A stretch of DNA of 10,441 bases from CAMLKC01 sp035493555 (GCA_035493555.1 DATJIC010000042.1:1-10441), one strand, 5' to 3'. Shown: positions 1 through 5,877, numbered from the stretch's first letter. Program-made: numbers and translations. The notes: generated by a model not told the origin, from the sequence alone.

Positions 1-738
1 GAAGTCGGCGTTTTGATGGAACGTATCTTAAAAGAACAAAAAGGCGTCACCTCGCTCACGCAGACCCGTACACTCATGATCGTTAAAGATGGCGTCGGGA
101 AACGGATCACCTACACAAGAGGCGGCGTTGAAAAATCAATCCATGTCGACGAAGTACTCATTGCGACCGGCCGGGTCCCCTCGGTAGACCTTGGCCTTGA
201 GAACGCCAGTGTCACCTATACACCAAAGGGTATAGAGGTTAACGACCACCTCCAAACATCGGCCCGGCATATCTTTGCCGCCGGCGATGTTCTGGGTCAC
301 AGCAGCCACACCCACACCGCCCTTCTTGAAAGCCGCGTCGCCGCGCACAACCTGCTTAATCCCAAATCAAAAATCGTCCCCGACTACACCGCTACCCCGC
401 GCCTCACATTCACCTTTCCTGGCATCGCTTCGGTTGGTCTTTCCGAAGACGATTGCCTCAAGCGGGACCTGCCAATTAACAAAGCAATCGCGCCGCTGAA
501 TATTATTGCCCGCAGCAATACCTCGGACTTCCGTGACGGGTTTGTAAAAATCATTACCGACAAAAAGGGCGTGGTAATAGGCGGCACGGTTACCGCACCC
601 CACGCAGCCGAGATCGTCCACGAAATCGCCCTGGCCGTTAAATACCAGCTTACTGCCGCCCAGGTAGCCGCAACGCCGCATGCCTTTTTAAGCTGGAGCG
701 AAGCAGTCCGCGTTGCCGCGGCAAAACTCGCCAGGTAA
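1..738 (+). CDS. NAD(P)/FAD-dependent pyridine nucleotide-disulfide oxidoreductase family protein, C-terminal part
   Basis: The reading frame is open from base 1, so the gene begins upstream; 245 residues are visible, roughly the second half of a usual 450-470 aa protein. The end of the NAD(P)-binding domain shows VLIATGR (about 52-58), and the second FAD-contacting motif HIFAAGDV lies at about 90-97. A dimerisation domain follows (about 127-245) with TFPGIASVGLSE and GGTVTAPHAAEIVHE. The family (dihydrolipoamide dehydrogenase, mercuric reductase, glutathione reductase) moves electrons between NAD(P)H, FAD and a disulfide or metal substrate in the cytoplasm. The tail reads HAFLSWSE (227-234), where dihydrolipoamide dehydrogenases have HAHPTLSE; the catalytic His position is Phe, so a true Lpd is unlikely. 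The N-terminal redox Cys pair is outside the window, so the substrate cannot be assigned. The stop is TAA. Confidence 0.88.
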   Translation, partial: EVGVLMERILKEQKGVTSLTQTRTLMIVKDGVGKRITYTRGGVEKSIHVDEVLIATGRVPSVDLGLENASVTYTPKGIEVNDHLQTSARHIFAAGDVLGHSSHTHTALLESRVAAHNLLNPKSKIVPDYTATPRLTFTFPGIASVGLSEDDCLKRDLPINKAIAPLNIIARSNTSDFRDGFVKIITDKKGVVIGGTVTAPHAAEIVHEIALAVKYQLTAAQVAATPHAFLSWSEAVRVAAAKLAR

Positions 739-750
739 GCTCACGCTCAC

Positions 751-779
751 TTGCAATACTCGCCGACATCTGTTACTAT
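751..779 (+). promoter_or_regulatory. Promoter of the initiator tRNA gene
   Basis: A -35 box TTGCAA (751-756) and a -10 box TACTAT (774-779) are separated by 17 bp, the optimal sigma70-type spacing. The expected start at about 786 gives a 7-nt leader before the tRNA. The same -35 hexamer, TTGCAA, is used by the minus-strand gene starting at 1904. Confidence 0.72.
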
Positions 780-792
780 TAAGGGTAGATAT

Positions 793-870
793 CGCGGGGT
801 AGAGCAGCCCGGTCAGCTCGCTTGGCTCATAACCAAGAGGTCGCAGGTTCGAATCCTGCCCCCGCTACCA
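793..870 (+). tRNA. Initiator tRNA-fMet (CAT)
   Basis: A full cloverleaf folds: acceptor 793-799 with 860-866, D-stem 802-805 with 816-819, anticodon stem 821-825 with 833-837, anticodon CAT at 828-830, T-stem 843-847 with 855-859, discriminator A867 and an encoded CCA at 868-870. Position 1 is C and position 72 is T, so the first acceptor pair is open, which is the hallmark that lets formyltransferase recognise the initiator. The anticodon stem ends in two G-C pairs (30:40 and 31:39), but 29:41 is U-A instead of the usual third G-C pair. The gene has its own promoter and terminator. Confidence 0.95.
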
Positions 871-872
871 TG

Positions 873-902
873 AAAAATACTCATCAGTTGATGAGTATTT
901 TT
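873..902. terminator. Symmetric intrinsic terminator between tRNA-fMet and the ftsB-like gene
   Basis: A perfect 14-bp inverted repeat (873-886 and 889-902) around a 2-nt centre begins with five A and ends with five T. In either direction it gives a hairpin running into a U tract. It therefore probably terminates both the plus-strand tRNA and the minus-strand division gene that ends at 905. Confidence 0.8.
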
Positions 903-904
903 CT

Positions 905-1345
905 TTAGGTATCACCGTGGGTAGCGCCAAACAAAAAGTTTGCCCACTGCTGAAAATTGCTTTCCTGAACAATCGGGCCAGTCCTTTTGCCCGTTAGCGC
1001 CTTGTCGGCGTTTTTAGCTGCCTGGGTATTTGGCGGCAGAATAAGCGCCTTTTCGCCCGCATCAGCCATTCCCAGCCGCTGACGCATCGCCAAATCTTGG
1101 TATTCGCTGCTTTTGTAGTAGTTTTGCTCGTAGGTAAGCGTTTGCACTTCAAGATCGGCAAGCTGCTGCTCGCGCTTTTTACCGTCTACCTCTTTTTGCA
1201 GGGCATAATTACGCTGCATCATACCAATGGAGCCCCATGTCCAGCTTGCCCCAATGATAAGCGCGATGGCAATAACAACGTTATTCATCGTCATGTAGCG
1301 ATGCCGAACGTGATAATACCATTTTCGTATGTTTATGTTTTTCAT
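905..1345 (-). CDS. FtsB/DivIC-like septum formation initiator protein
   Basis: This 146-aa protein has a short basic cytoplasmic N-terminus (1-20), one transmembrane helix (about 21-38) and a charged coiled coil (about 43-75). It ends with the family's conserved post-coil segment, YYKSSEYQDLAMRQRLGMADAGEK (72-99, quoted in part). FtsB/DivIC proteins are bitopic divisome members that pair with FtsL and connect to FtsQ/DivIB to activate septal peptidoglycan synthesis. The topology and the coil-to-tail motif are seen directly; the role is inferred from the family. The C-terminal stretch after residue 105 is low in conserved features. The start is ATG at 1345 with only a weak AGG upstream. The gene is monocistronic, lies between two tRNA genes and ends at a shared terminator. 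An FtsL assignment cannot be fully excluded because these proteins look alike. Confidence 0.8.
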   Translation of the reverse strand: MKNINIRKWYYHVRHRYMTMNNVVIAIALIIGASWTWGSIGMMQRNYALQKEVDGKKREQQLADLEVQTLTYEQNYYKSSEYQDLAMRQRLGMADAGEKALILPPNTQAAKNADKALTGKRTGPIVQESNFQQWANFLFGATHGDT

Positions 1346-1358
1346 CTTGTTTACCTAT

Positions 1359-1364
1359 AGTATA
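1359..1364 (-). promoter_or_regulatory. Candidate -10 box of the ftsB-like gene
   Basis: On the minus strand TATACT lies 13 nt before the ATG, and no good -35 is visible 17 bp upstream. It is the only strong -10 candidate in the gap and would give a leader of about 6-7 nt. Confidence 0.4.
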
Positions 1365-1385
1365 GTCTAACAGAGAAGAATACGC

Positions 1386-1391
1386 TATAAT
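1386..1391 (+). promoter_or_regulatory. -10 box of the second CAU tRNA gene
   Basis: A consensus TATAAT hexamer lies 10 bp before the mature tRNA 5' end at 1402. No convincing -35 is seen at 16-18 bp spacing (TAGTCT at 1363-1368 is the best match). Confidence 0.55.
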
Positions 1392-1401
1392 AGCCCAAGT
1401 T

Positions 1402-1477
1402 GGGGGCGTAGCTCATCGGTTAGAGCAGGCGGCTCATAACCACTTGGTAGATGGTTCGATTCCATCCGCCCCCACCA
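1402..1477 (+). tRNA. CAU-anticodon tRNA, probably tRNA-Ile2 (lysidine) or elongator tRNA-Met
   Basis: The cloverleaf is complete: seven Watson-Crick acceptor pairs (1402-1408 with 1467-1473), D-stem 1411-1414 with 1423-1426, anticodon CAT at 1435-1437, T-stem 1450-1454 with 1462-1466, and ACCA at 1474-1477. The closed 1:72 pair excludes an initiator. The segment AGAGCAGGCG before the anticodon and the G27-U43 pair resemble remembered tRNA-Ile2 sequences more than elongator tRNA-Met, so reading of AUA after TilS lysidine modification is favoured but unproven. The anticodon stem has a C-A mismatch at 29:41 (C1430 and A1442). The encoded CCA agrees with the other tRNA. Confidence 0.93.
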
Positions 1478-1490
1478 TAATCGAATAAAA

Positions 1491-1516
1491 AACGGCTCTT
1501 GGGCCGTTATTTTATT
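1491..1516. terminator. Intrinsic terminator after the second tRNA
   Basis: The stem AACGGC (1491-1496) pairs with GCCGTT (1503-1508) around a 6-nt loop, followed by ATTTTATT. The A-rich run before the stem (1484-1490) gives a U-rich run on the other strand, so it can also serve the minus-strand gene ending at 1527. Confidence 0.7.
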
Positions 1517-1526
1517 GATCCCATCT

Positions 1527-1904
1527 TTAGACTTTGGTTCTTCTTTGCAGTTCTTCGCGTGCCGCAGCGACGCCGCGTAGATTTACTGCCTTTTGCTCAT
1601 CGCTAAGAGGCACGTAGGGCTGATAATACGGCGGCAAGCCGCCTGGATACCCCACACCTTCTTCTTCGCCAAATTGAGGGCCATGTCCGCTTCTGCGGCG
1701 CCGTCTGGGCCTTACTACACTGCGAGAGGCGATTGCCCCCATCTTACCCACAGAACCTAACTCGTACACTTCGTAAGGCGGTTCACCAAGTTCACGGCGT
1801 GCATCATCGTAGGAAATATTTTTTGTATCTACAAGCCGGTCCAGCGCTTCTTCGTACGCGTCATCGTTAGGAGAACGAGAGTTGTTTGGCCGTTCGGTTA
1901 TCAT
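1527..1904 (-). CDS. Short hydrophilic protein of unknown function
   Basis: This is a 125-aa soluble protein that I do not recognise. An acidic, probably helical N-terminal part (about 14-45) contains NDDAYEEALDRLVDTK and YDDARRELGEPP. It is followed by a basic run, RPRRRRR (65-71), a Gly/Pro/Tyr-rich linker (about 75-98) and a charged helix (about 100-122). There is no signal peptide or membrane segment. The basic patch could bind nucleic acid, but this is a guess. The frame is open further upstream to 1964. I chose the ATG at 1904 because a well-spaced promoter ends 6 nt before it, so a longer protein could not be made from that transcript. There is no Shine-Dalgarno sequence. Confidence 0.65.
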   Translation of the reverse strand: MITERPNNSRSPNDDAYEEALDRLVDTKNISYDDARRELGEPPYEVYELGSVGKMGAIASRSVVRPRRRRRSGHGPQFGEEEGVGYPGGLPPYYQPYVPLSDEQKAVNLRGVAAAREELQRRTKV

Positions 1905-1910
1905 AGGTTT

Positions 1911-1939
1911 TTTATACCATAACCGCCTTATTTTTGCAA
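1911..1939 (-). promoter_or_regulatory. Leaderless-type promoter of the gene starting at 1904
   Basis: On the minus strand, TTGCAA (1939-1934) and TATAAA (1916-1911) are 17 bp apart, and only AAACCT separates the -10 box from the ATG. The predicted +1 falls on the start codon. Confidence 0.7.
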
Positions 1940-1941
1940 TC

Positions 1942-1981
1942 AAAAAAGCCCTCGCGGGCATCAACAGACGCCGTAGAGGGC
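1942..1981 (-). terminator. Intrinsic terminator of the 69-aa protein gene
   Basis: Read on the minus strand, GCCCTC (1981-1976) pairs with GAGGGC (1953-1948) around an imperfectly pairing inner part, followed by six T (1947-1942). The T tract ends only 2 bp before the -35 box of the next gene, so the termination and initiation signals are packed together. Confidence 0.65.
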
Positions 1982-2050
1982 AGTTTTGGCACCTGTTTGT
2001 TTGATACTACTGTATCATCAAACGTGCTTATGTTTCAAGTCAAAAATGAA

Positions 2051-2260
2051 CTAGTCTTTTTTCTTGCTAACAGTCAGGAAACCGTTGCGTGGGTTTTCTT
2101 TCACAACGCGGTCTTCTGGAAGATCTGTTGGCTCACCCTTTGCATTCTTCTCTACTTTTGCGAAGAAGTAGATTGTCTGTGGCTTGCCACCACGGAGCGT
2201 CACGTTGGTCTTGTGTAGGTAGTAGGTTACACCCTTCGAGTTTGTGTGCTTGTAAGCCAT
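2051..2260 (-). CDS. Small basic protein, 69 aa, unknown function, with strong expression signals
   Basis: The protein starts MAYKHTNSKGVTYYLHKTNV and continues with VTLRGGKPQTIYFFAKVEK, then a shorter acidic/polar part ending NPRNGFLTVSKKKD. It is rich in Lys and aromatic residues, is probably a small beta-strand fold, and has no cysteines, signal or membrane helix. I do not know its function. The style resembles short orphan proteins seen in Patescibacteria genomes, stated from memory only. Its expression signals are the best in the window: a consensus -35 TTGACA, a Shine-Dalgarno sequence AAAGGAGG (2279-2272) about 11 nt before the ATG, and its own terminator. It is a single-gene unit, so high constant expression, as for a ribosome- or nucleoid-associated protein, is possible but not shown. 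Confidence 0.8.
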   Translation of the reverse strand: MAYKHTNSKGVTYYLHKTNVTLRGGKPQTIYFFAKVEKNAKGEPTDLPEDRVVKENPRNGFLTVSKKKD

Positions 2261-2295
2261 AAGTTCTTATACCTCCTTTAGCGTCTTACTCTGAT

Positions 2296-2324
2296 AGCGT
2301 ACCGTTTGGGCCGAGCGATGTCAA
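2296..2324 (-). promoter_or_regulatory. Promoter of the 69-aa protein gene
   Basis: On the minus strand, a consensus TTGACA (2324-2319) and TACGCT (2301-2296) are 17 bp apart. The predicted start at about 2290 gives a leader of roughly 29 nt that carries the strong AAAGGAGG ribosome binding site. It lies immediately after the stop codon of the upstream gene. Confidence 0.6.
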
Positions 2325-2327
2325 CAG

Positions 2328-2957
2328 TTAAATACCCCTGTAGTGCCGTTTCAAGAGCAGGCGAAGTACCCCAAGGCTCACCAAACGGGCGGCAATCATT
2401 AGAAGCAGTACTATGCAGCCAACAACCGACCACCCTGCAAAATTGGGCGCCCACAAAGGCGAATCGTAACTATAACGGAACAGATTCACATCTGGCAGGG
2501 TCACGTTTGCGTCGGGGTTGGGTGAGGCTGGATACTTTGCCAGCTGGTCGGCAAAACATTGCACGTATGCTTCGGACCATACCGTAAACTGCGGTTTGCA
2601 CACCCCTTCTGCTTTGGCGTAGATATTACCGTTCGGATTAGTATATGTTTTTGCCGTGTCAACTCGCCGCTGCGCCTCACGCCGGTATGCCCCTTCCAAA
2701 TAAAACGGACCAGTGCTGGAGTTCATGTGGGTTGCCGAGTAGCGCTGAAGATCGTACAAACGGCTCTCGATCGTGGTTTCGTTACCCGCTTTGTCGGCAG
2801 TAAGAACCGCCTCGCGCCGCCGGTCCATGCCAATGTTATCAAGCCTTAGGAAAGTCGCGGCAATAAATGACATAAGAATAAGCAAAATTAACAGCTGCCA
2901 CGTTTTTACACGCTGCAACTGCTTGATACTTTTTCTTACTCGCCGTTTGTCTGCCAC
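2328..2957 (-). CDS. Two-TM membrane protein of unknown function
   Basis: This 209-aa protein has a basic N-terminus (MADKRRVRKS), a transmembrane helix at about 20-36, a 140-residue middle region and a second helix at about 176-198, ending in the basic tail LLKRHYRGI. By the positive-inside rule both ends are cytoplasmic and the middle region is outside the membrane. That region holds only two cysteines, C120 and C134, which could form a disulfide. I recognise no enzyme motif. The start is GTG at 2957, with an AGGTGG ribosome binding site about 13 nt upstream. The gene follows the permease on the same strand with a 47-bp gap that contains an extended -10 promoter, so it is probably transcribed both on its own and by read-through. 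Confidence 0.75.
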   Translation of the reverse strand: MADKRRVRKSIKQLQRVKTWQLLILLILMSFIAATFLRLDNIGMDRRREAVLTADKAGNETTIESRLYDLQRYSATHMNSSTGPFYLEGAYRREAQRRVDTAKTYTNPNGNIYAKAEGVCKPQFTVWSEAYVQCFADQLAKYPASPNPDANVTLPDVNLFRYSYDSPLWAPNFAGWSVVGCIVLLLMIAARLVSLGVLRLLLKRHYRGI

Positions 2958-2989
2958 TTAAAAATTTACCCCACCTGGATACTGTTCCT

Positions 2990-2998
2990 ATTGTAGCA
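2990..2998 (-). promoter_or_regulatory. Extended -10 promoter of the two-TM protein gene
   Basis: On the minus strand the sequence TGCTACAAT combines a TGN extension with a good -10 hexamer. No strong -35 is visible, as is typical for extended -10 promoters. It lies just before the stop codon of the upstream permease gene. Confidence 0.5.
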
Positions 2999-3004
2999 TG
3001 AGCG

Positions 3005-4222
3005 TTATTTTCGGTAGAGATGAAACTTAGGCGTCATTATTAAAAGCGATACGCCGGCAACCAAAAAATAAAACGACTTCATCCCCGCTATATCACCAAG
3101 CGCAAGAATGAAGAGCAATATCCCCACCCCTGAGAGCATCGCACCAAGGTTGAGAGCAATCTCTATACATCCAAGATACGTGATCCTGTGACCCGAAAGA
3201 TCCGCCGTATCAAACATGCCACGGATAAACGCCATACTGTAGCCAGTGGTCGCTGCTTCGTTCGCGGCGTTCACCCCTGCAACGACGGGGGCCGAACTAA
3301 CAAACGGACGGACAAGATGGACCAAAGAGTTGGCTGCCACGGCGATATGGAGCAACTGCCCGCCTTTCTTTCTATCGATCAGCGTTCCGTACACGTACGA
3401 GGCCGCAAGCGCGGCCAGCAGTACCACCGAAAGTAATGCACCCAGTTGCGCGTACACCTGATTGTCCCCGTGGATTCCTAATATTGCTACCGCAACTAAT
3501 AATGACCACGCCGAGCTTGAAGCAAGCCCATCAAAACCAATTGCCGTCTCGGCTATCAAACTCCGCCACGCCGTACGCCAGGGGAACCCCCGAAACACCA
3601 GCTTCTGGCGTGTGGGCGTGGGCTCACCAGTCTTAAAGAGTGGGAATGCTGCCAAGGCAAATAAAAGACCGGCCGCCAGCATTGTCGTTTGCGGACCGGC
3701 GACAAATGCAAGAAGCCCCCCAATAAGCGGACTCAGCCCTGTAGCTATTTTTTCGACAATATTCATATAGGCGATCTCTTTACCGGCGTGATCGATACTC
3801 TTTACCTTTGAAAAATCAATGAGGTAACAGAGGTCGTATAGGGTTGCCGAGAGCCCCTGAAGCGCACCGGCAACAATAATGGCGGGCACGCCCCATTCGG
3901 GGACAAAGGCAAAAATAAGCATTGAGGGAATATATAGTATATTTGACAACAATATACCATGCTTAGGACCAAATGCCGCTGCGTACTTAGCGGCCGGAAG
4001 TGCCGCCAGTACCTTGAACAAAAAGAATCCTACCCAATAAAGAGCGATAAAATGAATCGGATACCCGTTCTGGTATAGATAGACCGAGACAAACGACGCC
4101 GACATATTAATAGCAAGCATCCTCAGCATTCTCGAGGCATACAACTCAGCAACCTCCGAAAAGGTCGCGTATCGCCAGAAGTGTCGTCCCAGCAGAAGAC
4201 GATGGATAAGTTGCTGAATCAT
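3005..4222 (-). CDS. Major facilitator superfamily-type permease
   Basis: This is a 405-aa hydrophobic protein with about 12 transmembrane helices arranged as two groups of six (about 32-197 and 235-396), separated by a polar cytoplasmic loop (about 198-225). Loops after helix 2 (AAAFGPKHG, 82-89) and after helix 8 (YGTLIDRKKGG, 278-288) sit where MFS proteins carry the conserved G-x-x-x-D-R-x-x-G motif. The substrate cannot be told from sequence. The length fits the family (about 400). The start is ATG at 4222, with no Shine-Dalgarno sequence. A TATAAT box 32 nt upstream predicts a leader of about 26 nt. The gene is divergent from murC across 78 bp and followed by a two-TM gene on the same strand. 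A non-transporting MFS relative cannot be excluded. Confidence 0.82.
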   Translation of the reverse strand: MIQQLIHRLLLGRHFWRYATFSEVAELYASRMLRMLAINMSASFVSVYLYQNGYPIHFIALYWVGFFLFKVLAALPAAKYAAAFGPKHGILLSNILYIPSMLIFAFVPEWGVPAIIVAGALQGLSATLYDLCYLIDFSKVKSIDHAGKEIAYMNIVEKIATGLSPLIGGLLAFVAGPQTTMLAAGLLFALAAFPLFKTGEPTPTRQKLVFRGFPWRTAWRSLIAETAIGFDGLASSSAWSLLVAVAILGIHGDNQVYAQLGALLSVVLLAALAASYVYGTLIDRKKGGQLLHIAVAANSLVHLVRPFVSSAPVVAGVNAANEAATTGYSMAFIRGMFDTADLSGHRITYLGCIEIALNLGAMLSGVGILLFILALGDIAGMKSFYFLVAGVSLLIMTPKFHLYRK

Positions 4223-4254
4223 ATGGGTAATTGTTTATGTTTTACGTTTTCTTT

Positions 4255-4260
4255 ATTATA
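4255..4260 (-). promoter_or_regulatory. -10 box of the permease gene
   Basis: A consensus TATAAT lies on the minus strand in an AT-rich stretch. GACATT or TCGACA at 17-19 bp spacing could act as the -35. It faces the murC promoter in the 78-bp divergent region. Confidence 0.5.
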
Positions 4261-4285
4261 TCACTTCTCGTCTCTTAAATGTCGA

Positions 4286-4294
4286 TGCTATACT
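4286..4294 (+). promoter_or_regulatory. Extended -10, leaderless-type promoter of murC
   Basis: TGC TATACT lies with only GGAGCT (6 nt) between the -10 box and the ATG at 4301. The predicted +1 is the A of the ATG. The GGAG is too close to the ATG (2 nt) to be a useful ribosome binding site. Confidence 0.62.
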
Positions 4295-4300
4295 GGAGCT

Positions 4301-5551
4301 ATGAACATCTTCTTCTCTGGTATTGGCGGGGTCGGCATCGGCCCATTGGCCGAAATCGCACTGGATGCCGGTTACGGCGTCCAAGGATCAGATCTTAAAG
4401 ACAGCCCCCTTACAGATACGCTTGCAAAGCGCGGCGTCCCTATCGCGTTCACTCAGGACGGCACTTATTTAGAAGCCTGTCACGAACAAAAGCCCCTCGA
4501 TTGGTACGTCCACACGGCAGCGCTCCCTAGCGACCACCCCGAACTCCAAACAGCTCAGCGGCTTGGTATTAAAACGGCAAAACGGGACGAGCTGTTAGCA
4601 CAGATCATCCAAGAAAAAAACCTGAAGCTCATCGCGGTGTCGGGTACGCATGGTAAAACTACTACTACAGGGATGATGGTATGGACCATGAAGCAGCTGG
4701 GGATTCCGGTAAGCTACTCGGTGGGAACAACGCTAAGCTTTGGACCGAGCGGCCAGTTCGATCCTAAGAGTGAGTATTTTGTGTACGAATGCGACGAGTT
4801 TGACCGTAACTTTTTACACTTTTCGCCCTACCTTGCCATACTCACCTCGGTTGACTACGACCACCCCGACGTCTACCCAACCAAAGACGATTACACTGCC
4901 GCATTTAGGCAGTTTATCGGCCAGTCGCAAATGACGATCATGTGGCACCGCGACAACGACGGCATTCAGGCAACGGCAAAAAATGGATGGGTCTTAGGCG
5001 ACGACGAGATAATGGATATCGATTTGCCTGGCAGCCACAACCGGCATAACGCTACGCTCGTCGTAAAAGCAGCGGAATATCTTAACCTGGGACCAACCGA
5101 AAAAACAACAGCCATTTTAGACCGCTTTCCAGGGACCGACCGGCGTTTTGAGCGCCTGGCGGACAACCTTTACAGCGACTACGGACATCACCCCGCGGAG
5201 ATTGCCGCAACGCTGCAGCTTGCCCGTGAACTCAGCCCGCATGTCGTTCTTGTTTACCAACCGCATCAAAACGTCCGTCAGCACGAAATCGCACCACAGT
5301 ACACCAATTGCTTTATAGATGCGGAGCAGGTGTATTGGCTTCCTACATACCTATCACGCGAAGACCCCTCCCTCCCGATTTTGTCACCAGAGGAGCTCAC
5401 CAAAAATATCACCAATAAATCGGCTGTCCATATTGCTGATTTGAATGACGAGCTGTGGGACCATATCGAGCAGGCACGTTCCCAGGGCAACCTCGTACTG
5501 GGTATGGGCGCAGGGTCAATCGATGGCTGGCTCCGCGATCGGCTTAACTAG
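4301..5551 (+). CDS. murC: UDP-N-acetylmuramate--L-alanine ligase
   Basis: MurC adds L-alanine to UDP-MurNAc using ATP, the first peptide-stem step of peptidoglycan synthesis in the cytoplasm. All three Mur ligase domains are visible in 416 aa: the N-terminal nucleotide-binding fold with FSGIGGVGIGPLAE (5-18); the central ATPase domain with P-loop GTHGKTTTT (115-123), YECDEFDRNFL (162-172), DYDHPDVY (185-192) and GSHNRHNA (244-251); and the C-terminal domain with PGTDRRFE (277-284), DYGHHPAEI (293-301) and QPH (320-322). DYGHHPAE and the DE-x-D segment separate MurC from MurD, MurE and MurF. It is shorter than typical MurC (about 450-490 aa). An upstream in-frame ATG exists at 4181, but it lies inside the divergent gene and the promoter sits just before 4301, so I use the later start. 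Mpl, the tripeptide ligase, is a less likely alternative. Confidence 0.9.
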   Translation: MNIFFSGIGGVGIGPLAEIALDAGYGVQGSDLKDSPLTDTLAKRGVPIAFTQDGTYLEACHEQKPLDWYVHTAALPSDHPELQTAQRLGIKTAKRDELLAQIIQEKNLKLIAVSGTHGKTTTTGMMVWTMKQLGIPVSYSVGTTLSFGPSGQFDPKSEYFVYECDEFDRNFLHFSPYLAILTSVDYDHPDVYPTKDDYTAAFRQFIGQSQMTIMWHRDNDGIQATAKNGWVLGDDEIMDIDLPGSHNRHNATLVVKAAEYLNLGPTEKTTAILDRFPGTDRRFERLADNLYSDYGHHPAEIAATLQLARELSPHVVLVYQPHQNVRQHEIAPQYTNCFIDAEQVYWLPTYLSREDPSLPILSPEELTKNITNKSAVHIADLNDELWDHIEQARSQGNLVLGMGAGSIDGWLRDRLN

Positions 5552-5877
5552 CGGTTATCGCCACTGCCGCTGATAAGACCGCGATTTTTCCGGTCGGCTA
5601 GTTTGGCAATGTTACGCGCAGCGACTTCTTCAAATGCAATATCAAAATGGTCTGCAAGGACAGCCACATACCAAAGAACGTCGCCGAGCTCCTTGACGAG
5701 ATCGTCTTTATTTAGCTTTGAAAAATCACTGCCATGATCCCGGACGATCTTTTTTACCTTTTCAGCGATTTCCCCCGACTCCCCGCAGAGCCCCAGCACT
5801 AAATGGAACACTTCATCTTTTTTGTCTTTCGGTGATGCTGTCCGTAACGCGGCTGCTTGATATTCGTTCATGTTCAT
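5548..5877 (-). CDS. MazG-like nucleotide pyrophosphohydrolase
   Basis: This is a 109-aa all-alpha NTP-PPase of the MazG/dUTPase superfamily, single-domain type. The metal-binding signature E-x-x-E (E33, E36 in GLCGESGEIAEK) and E-x-x-D (E63, D66 in VKELGDVLWY) is complete, with 26 residues between, within the family's usual range. These enzymes hydrolyse (d)NTPs, often damaged or non-canonical ones, to the monophosphate and pyrophosphate. The preferred nucleotide cannot be read from the sequence. The start is ATG at 5877, with GGAAGG 9 nt upstream inside the end of trmB. Only 5 bp separate it from the trmB stop codon, so the two genes form an operon. Its stop overlaps the murC stop on the other strand in a CTAG. 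Confidence 0.85.
   Translation of the reverse strand: MNMNEYQAAALRTASPKDKKDEVFHLVLGLCGESGEIAEKVKKIVRDHGSDFSKLNKDDLVKELGDVLWYVAVLADHFDIAFEEVAARNIAKLADRKNRGLISGSGDNR
5551..5589 (+). terminator. Candidate murC terminator lying inside the mazG-like coding end
   Basis: The stem GCGGTTATC (5551-5559) pairs with GATA-AG-ACCGC (5572-5582), with a 2-nt bulge, and is followed by GATTTTT (5583-5589). It begins at the last base of the murC stop codon and overlaps the last codons of the convergent mazG-like gene. Confidence 0.45.

Noticed and set aside
2002..2017. Small hairpin TGATAC-TACT-GTATCA after the 69-aa gene
   Set aside because: A 6-bp AT-rich stem without a T tract. The stronger terminator lies at 1942-1981.
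1934..2218. Plus-strand 94-aa open frame
   Set aside because: It mirrors the well-supported 69-aa minus-strand gene and its terminator, and has no ribosome binding site or family resemblance.
2302..2389. Inverted repeat CCGTTTGG (2302-2309) and CCAAACGG (2382-2389)
   Set aside because: The arms are 72 bp apart, partly in coding sequence, with no T tract or second copy, so chance is likely.
4181..4300. 40-residue extension at the start of MurC
   Set aside because: It overlaps the permease start on the other strand. The MurC nucleotide-binding fold begins exactly at 4301, just after a -10 box.
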